Origin: Clostridia bacterium DTU068
Lineage (GTDB): Bacteria > Bacillota > DSM-12270 > Thermacetogeniales > Thermacetogeniaceae
DNA: 46,457 nt
Reading direction: 5' to 3'
Assembly: GCA_001513545.1 (NCBI GenBank)
Contig: LFTQ01000046.1
Coordinates: 15,574 to 62,030, forward strand
Shown here: one piece after another, positions 40,239-46,457 of the stretch
How the letters are laid out: each line of letters opens with the position of its first letter
How positions within the stretch are numbered: position 1 is the first letter of the stretch
Program-made: the position numbers and the translations under genes
The notes under the pieces: generated by a model
The model's database searches: none
Seen by the model: the letters and a program-made list of their open reading frames with translations, nothing else
Told to the model about the DNA's origin: nothing

Positions 40239-42079
40239 TATCTTCCCCTCCCCTTAACCAAACAATTGGCAACTTTCAATGATGAACAGACACCGCATTT
40301 CCCGCATATACTTGTGCGGCAGTCAGGGGTTGGCTTTCCGGCCAGTGCCCTCTGATGTTCCTCAATTAAAAAATCTTTGGAAACACCTGCGTCAATAACA
40401 TCCCATGGCAGAGCCTCATCATAGGTGAAAGTTTTTTCTGCATAATCCACAGGATCAAGCCCCAACTCTTGAAAACTCTCCATCCAGAGAGAAAAGCGGA
40501 AATGCTCACTCCAACCATCAAACCGGCAGCCCTTTTTATAAGCTGCTTCCAAAACATCAGCCAGTTTCCGGTCACCCCTGGCAAAACAAGCCTCTAAAAA
40601 GCTGGTATCAATACTATGCCAGTTATACTCAGCCCTGCTTTTTTTTACTAGATCCCTTACATACTCATGCTTGTTAGTCAGTAAATCTCTGGAGTTTTGA
40701 CCCTCCCACTGAAATGGAGTGTGCGCCTTAGGAACAAAGGAGGAAGCGCTGACCGTTACCCGTGGCCTTTTCTTCCCCCTGCTGTACCTCTTACCTATCT
40801 GCACCACTTCATTCACAAGATCTGCTATACCCTTCAGGTCATCTATGGTCTCTGTGGGCAGACCAACCATAAAATAGAGCTTCACCGCAAACCATCCGGC
40901 CTCAAAAGCAGCCTCAACAGCCTTGAAGAGGTCCTCTTCGGTTACCCCTTTATTGATCACATCCCGCAGACGCTGAGTGCCCGCCTCTGGGGCAAAGGTG
41001 ACACTGGTCCGGCGTCCGGGGAGTCCCTGAGCTGTTTTCACACTGAAAGAGTCCACACGCAGTGAAGGGAGTGAAATCCCGGTTCTCGTCGCCTCACAAC
41101 CCTGAGTAAGCTGTGGGAGCAGTTGATCCAGTGCCCCATAATCAAGGCTGCTCAAAGAGATAAGAGAGACCTCCTCAAACCCGGTATTCTTGATTATGTC
41201 CCGGGCAGTTGCCAGCAGTGTCTCCGGTTTTCTCTCTCTCACCGGACGGTAAATAACCCCTGCCTGGCAAAACCGGCAGCCGCGGGTACAACCGCGAAAT
41301 ATCTCCAACATACCCCGTTCATGTACAGTCTCAGAGAGGGGTACCAGTTGTGAGACAGGGAAATAAGCGGCATCCAGATCCCGCACCACCCGGCGCTGCA
41401 CCCGTTCCGGTGCCTTTGGATGAATGGGTTTTTTATACTCCGCACTATAATATGAAGGTATATAAACACCCGGTTTCTCCACAAGACGCTCCAGAAGCTG
41501 GGAGCGGGAGGCTCGTCCTTTGCCCCCCTTGACCTCACCCACTATATCCAGTATCTCCAGTACAGCCTCTTCACCTTCACCGATCAAAAATGCATCAATA
41601 AATGGGGCAAGGGGCTCCGGGTTGTATGCAGCCGGACCGCCGGCAATCACTAATGGTTGATCATCCTGCCGGTCAGCGGACCTGAGAGGTAGTCCGGCCA
41701 GGTCCAGCATATTGAGCACATTAGAAAAGGTCAGTTCATACTGCAGTGTAAAGCCAACAACATCAAAATCTCTAAGGGGGCGGTGGGACTCCAGGCTGAA
41801 CAGAGGCAGCTCAGCCCTGCGCAGTTCAGCCTCCATATCAACAGCAGGCGCAAAGGCGCGCTCCATCAAGCAGTTTTCCCTTTGATTGACCAAACCATAT
41901 AGGATCTGCAGTCCTAAATGGGACATCCCCACCTCATAGAGATCGGGAAAAGCAAAAACCATCCTTACAGGAACTGCATCAAAATCCTTATGAACAGAAT
42001 TCCACTCTGTACCCAGATACTGAGCAGGTCTTCTCACCCGGGGCAAAATTTTTTCTATCAACAACTCCTTTATTGTCAC
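40238..42079 (-). CDS. TIGR03960-type B12-binding-domain radical SAM protein
   Basis: 'LEIFRGCTRGCRFCQAGVIYRPVRER' (CxxxCxxC), 'LPSLRVDSFSVKTAQGL', 'VTVSASSFVPKAHTPFQWEGQ'. Confidence 0.93.
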   Translation of the reverse strand: MTIKELLIEKILPRVRRPAQYLGTEWNSVHKDFDAVPVRMVFAFPDLYEVGMSHLGLQILYGLVNQRENCLMERAFAPAVDMEAELRRAELPLFSLESHRPLRDFDVVGFTLQYELTFSNVLNMLDLAGLPLRSADRQDDQPLVIAGGPAAYNPEPLAPFIDAFLIGEGEEAVLEILDIVGEVKGGKGRASRSQLLERLVEKPGVYIPSYYSAEYKKPIHPKAPERVQRRVVRDLDAAYFPVSQLVPLSETVHERGMLEIFRGCTRGCRFCQAGVIYRPVRERKPETLLATARDIIKNTGFEEVSLISLSSLDYGALDQLLPQLTQGCEATRTGISLPSLRVDSFSVKTAQGLPGRRTSVTFAPEAGTQRLRDVINKGVTEEDLFKAVEAAFEAGWFAVKLYFMVGLPTETIDDLKGIADLVNEVVQIGKRYSRGKKRPRVTVSASSFVPKAHTPFQWEGQNSRDLLTNKHEYVRDLVKKSRAEYNWHSIDTSFLEACFARGDRKLADVLEAAYKKGCRFDGWSEHFRFSLWMESFQELGLDPVDYAEKTFTYDEALPWDVIDAGVSKDFLIEEHQRALAGKPTPDCRTSICGKCGVCSSLKVANCLVKGRGR

Positions 42080-42152
42080 AACCTATGCCTCCTAAAAAGC
42101 CTGGATTAGTAGTTATTCTATTATTCTCCCCTTTTCAATTCAAGTTAAAAAC

Positions 42153-42770
42153 TCACTGTATTCGTGTGAGAGGATCAACCAGTTGATCCCCTTCCTGCAC
42201 TTGAAAGTGAAAATGTGTCCCTAGTGTAGTTCCGATTACCTGCCCCTGCGCTACCTTCTGGCCGGCTTTCACCCCTATCTCCCCAAGGCGCCCATAAAGG
42301 GTGGCACAAGCTTGGTCATGCTCAATAATCACGATCCTTCCCAAAGACCTGTCTGTACCCACATGCACAACCTCACCTGGCAGGACAGCCCGGCAGGTTG
42401 TTCCTTTGTCCACCGCTAATTCAATCCCTGGCATGAACACCGGCCAGTCATTCTCATCCCTCTGCCAGCCAAATCCTTTAACCAACTTACCTGAAACCGG
42501 GAGATCCGGAAATCTACCAGGTGTGCTTACCTCCACTTCCAGGTCAGGCTGAATATCTAAAAACGGCAGATCAGGAATTAGATGTGATATTCTTGTCAAA
42601 TAACCGGAGAGATCATAGTTTTTCGTTAACAGGTATTCAACACCGGTGCGAACAGAACTTCGCCAAACCCCATCAATAACAGTACCCGCATAAACTGCCG
42701 CAAAGATAATAAGAGCCAAAGCAAAACGGATCAAAAAACTTTTTGCCCAGCGCGAGGATAAATATTTCAC
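42153..42770 (-). CDS. M23/LytM-domain membrane protein (SpoIVFA-like)
   Basis: N-terminal TM; 'TTCRAVLPGEVVHVGTDRSLGRIVIIEHDQACATLYGRLGEIGVKAGQKVAQGQVIGTTLGTHFHFQV'; next to rodA-min genes. Confidence 0.82.
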   Translation of the reverse strand: MKYLSSRWAKSFLIRFALALIIFAAVYAGTVIDGVWRSSVRTGVEYLLTKNYDLSGYLTRISHLIPDLPFLDIQPDLEVEVSTPGRFPDLPVSGKLVKGFGWQRDENDWPVFMPGIELAVDKGTTCRAVLPGEVVHVGTDRSLGRIVIIEHDQACATLYGRLGEIGVKAGQKVAQGQVIGTTLGTHFHFQVQEGDQLVDPLTRIQ

Positions 42771-42819
42771 AGGCGACCACCTCTAGTTTCTATATATGGC
42801 CGCCTATGGTTGTTTATAA

Positions 42820-43953
42820 CTAGAACAGCATTTTTTCCCTGCGCAGCTGTACATTTAATATTATCCCTACACCGATCAGGTTGGTAACCATGGCAGTACC
42901 ACCGTGACTCATAAAGGGTAAAGGTATTCCGGTAATAGGCATTACCCCGATGGTCATCCCGATATTCTCAAAAATATGGAATAACCACATACAGAAAATA
43001 CCCCCTACCAGCAGCCTCCCCAGTAAATCCCTGGAACGGAAAGCTGTTCTAATGGTTCTGGCGATTAGAATATAATAAAGCAGGAGTAAAAAAGCAGCCC
43101 CAACAAAACCCAACTCTTCTCCCACCACAGAGAATATAAAATCAGTATGGTGTTCAGGAAGGAAATTGAGCTGCACCTGGGTGCCGTGGTAAAGACCTTT
43201 ACCTAATAGTCCTCCTGATCCGATAGCAACCAGAGACTGTATAATATTCCATCCGGCACCATGTGGATCCTTATAGGGGTCCACAAAAGCGATCAGCCGG
43301 TTAAGCTGATGCTCCTCCAGGGGAAGGGGAAAATTGAGAGGTGAAAAGTGCAGTACCAGTGCCAAAGTCACAACAGCAGCTGCGGTAAAAAAAATACCTG
43401 CTAACAGCTTAGGATTGGCTCCAGCCAAAAAGAGCATACCGAATAGAATGACAATAAATACAAGGGCAGTACCAAGGTCAGGTTGAGCAACAATTAACAA
43501 AAAGGGTACAGAAAAATAAAGAAAAGAAGGGATCAAATCCTTGAACGTTTTCAGCTCACCCTGCCTCTTGACCAGATAGGAGGCAAAGCAGACAATCATC
43601 ATTATTTTCCCGAACTCAGAGGGTTGAAAATTAAAAGGTCCTATAGCTATCCACTGCTGTGCTCCATGGGAAGTGATACCCTTGATTTCAACCAAAATAA
43701 GCAGAATAATCAACAGAACATAGATATAGTTATTATAGCGAACAACTTTTGCATAATCAAAAAACAATATAAATACAGCACAAGCAATCCCCAATGTGAT
43801 AGAAATAAGATGTTTCTTCACAAAATAAAGGGGATCACTTGTGATATTGGCGGTAGCGCTGCTCAGTACGAGCAGGCTTAAACCCAGGATCACTATGATG
43901 TCTATGATTAAGATATAATCAAGGTTCTTAAATAGACGCTTATTAAGTGGCAA
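42820..43953 (-). CDS. rodA: RodA/FtsW/SpoVE-family SEDS glycosyltransferase
   Basis: 'LVLSSATANITSDPLYFVKKHL', 'AQQWIAIGPFNFQPSEFGKIMMI', 'AQPDLGTALVF', 'LPFMSHGGTAMVTNLIGVGIILNV'. Confidence 0.95.
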   Translation of the reverse strand: MPLNKRLFKNLDYILIIDIIVILGLSLLVLSSATANITSDPLYFVKKHLISITLGIACAVFILFFDYAKVVRYNNYIYVLLIILLILVEIKGITSHGAQQWIAIGPFNFQPSEFGKIMMIVCFASYLVKRQGELKTFKDLIPSFLYFSVPFLLIVAQPDLGTALVFIVILFGMLFLAGANPKLLAGIFFTAAAVVTLALVLHFSPLNFPLPLEEHQLNRLIAFVDPYKDPHGAGWNIIQSLVAIGSGGLLGKGLYHGTQVQLNFLPEHHTDFIFSVVGEELGFVGAAFLLLLYYILIARTIRTAFRSRDLLGRLLVGGIFCMWLFHIFENIGMTIGVMPITGIPLPFMSHGGTAMVTNLIGVGIILNVQLRREKMLF

Positions 43954-44058
43954 CTACCGCCTCTCCCTTCTCATACCGGACTCCTCTTTAATAATAATCC
44001 ATTCTCAGGACCGCGTCCATATTTCCGGGCAGGAAGATCAAGGGGAGGCAGATTATAA

Positions 44059-44334
44059 TTAGCTATTAGGAAGTCTTTTCATTCTAACCACAGGGATATT
44101 GGCTACCAATGCCACACACTGCTGGTCTTTCTCCAAGTTGATCTCCATGGTTTTTTCATCAATTACCATATATTCCTTGATCACATTCATCAGATCAGTA
44201 CGTAATTCCTCCAGTACCTTTGGTGAAAGATCCAGGCGGTCATGCATCAACACAAGGCGCAATCTTTCATGTGCAACATCTTTGCTTGTTTTATAAGAAT
44301 CCCTACGGAAGATACGCTGCAGCAGTTCTAACAC
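44059..44334 (-). CDS. minE: Cell division topological specificity factor MinE
   Basis: 'SKDVAHERLRLVLMHDRLDLSPKVLEELRTDLMNVIKEYMVID' between minD and rodA. Confidence 0.95.
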   Translation of the reverse strand: MLELLQRIFRRDSYKTSKDVAHERLRLVLMHDRLDLSPKVLEELRTDLMNVIKEYMVIDEKTMEINLEKDQQCVALVANIPVVRMKRLPNS

Positions 44335-44349
44335 TTATATCTCCTCCGA

Positions 44350-45150
44350 TCAACTGGTACGCAAACCTAATAGACGCCGGACCCGATCCATAAAACCTCC
44401 CCCGTTTTCCAGGTTCATCAACGGGACCTCTTCTCCGGCAATACGGCGTGAAATATTGCGGTATGCCTCACCGGCTTTGGAGTGGGAGTTCAATACCGCT
44501 GGTTCACCTCTGTTAGTGGAAACAATGATAGATTCATCATCGGGAACTATCCCTAAAAGCTCAATGGCCAAATGCTCAATAACATCATCAACATCAAGCA
44601 TATCTCCAGTTCTGACCATTTTGGGGCGGATCCTGTTGAGTATCAGGAGAGGATTCCTGATCTCAGATGCTTCCAGCAGGCCGATAATGCGGTCCGCATC
44701 TCTGACCGCGGCCACCTCAGGTGTTGTGACCACAATTGCCCTGTCCGCTCCAGCAACAGCATTCCTAAATCCCTGCTCAATCCCTGCAGGGCAGTCCACT
44801 AGAAGATAATCGCACTCTTTTGTTACCTCATCACAAAGAGCTTTCATCTGTTCGGGACTGATAGCATTTTTATCTTTGGTTTGTGCTGCAGGCAGGAGGT
44901 AAAGTGTTTCAAAACGACGATCACGGATCAATGCCTGCCGCAACCGGCACCGGCCATGAGCCACATCAACCAGGTCATAAACAATCCTGTTTTCCAATCC
45001 CATGACCACATCCAGGTTGCGCAGCCCGATATCAGCATCCACCAGTACTACCCGGTAGCCCAGCATAGCCAGTGATGTACCGATATTGGCGGTGGTAGTC
45101 GTTTTTCCCACTCCACCCTTACCAGAAGTAATAACATAAACTTCACCCAT
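44350..45150 (-). CDS. minD: Septum site-determining ATPase MinD
   Basis: 'VYVITSGKGGVGKTTTTANIGTSLAMLGYRVVLVDADIGLRNLDVVMGLE'; C-terminal amphipathic tail 'GFMDRVRRLLGLRTS'. Confidence 0.97.
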   Translation of the reverse strand: MGEVYVITSGKGGVGKTTTTANIGTSLAMLGYRVVLVDADIGLRNLDVVMGLENRIVYDLVDVAHGRCRLRQALIRDRRFETLYLLPAAQTKDKNAISPEQMKALCDEVTKECDYLLVDCPAGIEQGFRNAVAGADRAIVVTTPEVAAVRDADRIIGLLEASEIRNPLLILNRIRPKMVRTGDMLDVDDVIEHLAIELLGIVPDDESIIVSTNRGEPAVLNSHSKAGEAYRNISRRIAGEEVPLMNLENGGGFMDRVRRLLGLRTS

Positions 45151-45775
45151 TTATGCTCCCCCTTTTACGATCTCCTCTGTGATATATGTCATATCCGGGC
45201 TGGTACTTCTCTATGATTACAATCCCATCCTGAACTCTTGCTATTTCAGGCTGATAGACACTGGCATAATCCCCTTCCGGTGCCCGGGTGATATACCCGG
45301 CAATCCTGAGTTGCGATGGCTCCAGCTGCAGTGCAGCTATAATCGCGTCCTCCTTACCCAGGGCTCCTGCATGGGCAATACCCCTGAAAGTGCCCATCAC
45401 AATAATATTTCCTCCAGCGATTACCTCTCCCCCCGGGTTGACATCCCCTAAGACCACCACATTACCCGGATAAAAAACCCTCTGTCCGGAGCGTATGGTT
45501 CGCTGTACTAAGATCGTTTGCTCCTGGGAAATTATATCATCTCTGATCTGTCGCACCGGGGTATATCGAATCACCGGAATGTCGTCTTTTTCTTGATTAT
45601 CCCTCTCTGTGGAACCGGCAGTTATTGATGTATCCTCCTCTGCTTCAGCATCCTGAGAATCGATCAATACTGTATCTTCCTGAGGATCAATCTGTTCCTT
45701 AGCTCTGCGACCCTTCTTTTTTTTCCGAGCCCGTGAGCTTACAGCGTCTACAGCCTCCTGCTCCACACTATTCAC
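45143..45775 (-). CDS. minC: MinC-like protein (C-terminal domain only recognisable)
   Basis: C-terminal beta-helix 'TILVQRTIRSGQRVFYPGNVVVLGDVNPGGEVIAGGNIIVMGTFRGIAHAGALGKEDAIIAALQLEPSQLRIAGYI'; first ~70 aa charged, low complexity. Confidence 0.9.
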   Translation of the reverse strand: MNSVEQEAVDAVSSRARKKKKGRRAKEQIDPQEDTVLIDSQDAEAEEDTSITAGSTERDNQEKDDIPVIRYTPVRQIRDDIISQEQTILVQRTIRSGQRVFYPGNVVVLGDVNPGGEVIAGGNIIVMGTFRGIAHAGALGKEDAIIAALQLEPSQLRIAGYITRAPEGDYASVYQPEIARVQDGIVIIEKYQPGYDIYHRGDRKRGSING

Positions 45776-45959
45776 CCCCTGGTCTGTTTTGGTATCTCTA
45801 TCACATAAAAAAGCACAGGTATATTATACCTCTAATTCTATTGCTGAGATAGATATTTCTATCTGGAGCTTTTCTATTCCTGCCCCTCCCCTCTAAAAAC
45901 AAGATAAAAAATTCCTTGATTTTCCAGCTTTTTTTAGCAACCTTTGACAAAAATCAGAC

Positions 45960-46457
45960 TCATTGAGTTTCTGATGTATTATCTTTTACTCCGAAATATA
46001 CCTCAAAAACATCCCTGCAAACAGGTCCTGCAGATGTGGAGCCATGATAGCCATCTTCTATGATCCCGGCAAAAGCGATTTCCGGGTTGTCAGCAGGAGC
46101 AAAGGCAATAAAAACCCCGTGGTACTGTTTTTCTTTATACTCAGCTGTTCCTGTTTTGGCAGCCACCTTAACCGGAAAGTCCCTAAAGAGGCTGTACCCA
46201 GTACCACCGGGAGATGTGACTGCCTTCATCGCTTCTTTCACCCTGTCCATGGTCTCAGTAGAGGCATCGATCTCATTTAAAACAGTAGGCTCAAACTGTG
46301 AGATAACCTCACCCTCAGGTGATTCAATTCGCTGCACCAGATAAGGTTTCATTACCTTGCCACCATTGGCTACTGTTGCCGCAAAATTGGCAAGACCGAT
46401 AGGAGTAAAGGCACCTCCCTGTCCGAATGCCGTCATATATGTCTCATAGGGCTGCCA
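45960..46457 (-). CDS. mrdA: Penicillin-binding protein 2 (MrdA-like), C-terminal part, truncated by window edge
   Basis: 'AFGQGGAFTPIGLANFAATVANGGKVMKPYLVQRI', 'KVAAKTGTAEYKEKQYHGVFIAFAPADNPEIA' (KTGT); frame open to window end. Confidence 0.88.
   Translation of the reverse strand, partial: WQPYETYMTAFGQGGAFTPIGLANFAATVANGGKVMKPYLVQRIESPEGEVISQFEPTVLNEIDASTETMDRVKEAMKAVTSPGGTGYSLFRDFPVKVAAKTGTAEYKEKQYHGVFIAFAPADNPEIAFAGIIEDGYHGSTSAGPVCRDVFEVYFGVKDNTSETQ

Overview
The window is a Firmicutes (Clostridia-like) chromosomal segment, almost entirely minus-strand and rich in conserved housekeeping synteny: grpE(partial)-hrcA with a perfect CIRCE operator, hemW, lepA, murJ, spoIIP, rpsT(+), holA, pfkA(+), comEC, htrA, tatA, a complete echABCDEF-type energy-converting [NiFe]-hydrogenase operon, comEA, leuS, a TasA/SipW/DUF5305/LPXTG surface-protein module with a LuxR-type regulator and an HD-GYP protein, rsfS, yqeK, nadD, proA, proB, yhbY, obgE, rpmA, prp, rplU, rng, two radical-SAM-linked genes, a SpoIVFA-like M23 protein, rodA, minE, minD, minC and a partial PBP2. 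The most striking signal is upstream of leuS. A complete Leu-specific T-box leader (Stem I with CUC specifier, AGAGAG/GGUG apical motifs, Stem III, T-box sequence, antiterminator and terminator) has an entire tRNA-Ala(GGC) gene, including CCA, embedded between Stem III and the antiterminator. The tRNA is closed by an 8-bp flanking helix, and the whole unit is driven by one consensus sigma-A promoter whose -35 box lies inside a perfect 8-bp inverted repeat. Other notable items: an in-frame TGA interrupting a TasA-like gene, a MinC with no recognisable N-terminal FtsZ-inhibitory domain, a pseudo-receiver LuxR regulator beside the matrix-like genes, an echA leader with two orphan Shine-Dalgarno sequences and micro-ORFs, and a ~114-121 bp tandem repeat between rpmA and obgE. 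All calls come from reading the sequence; no database searches were run.
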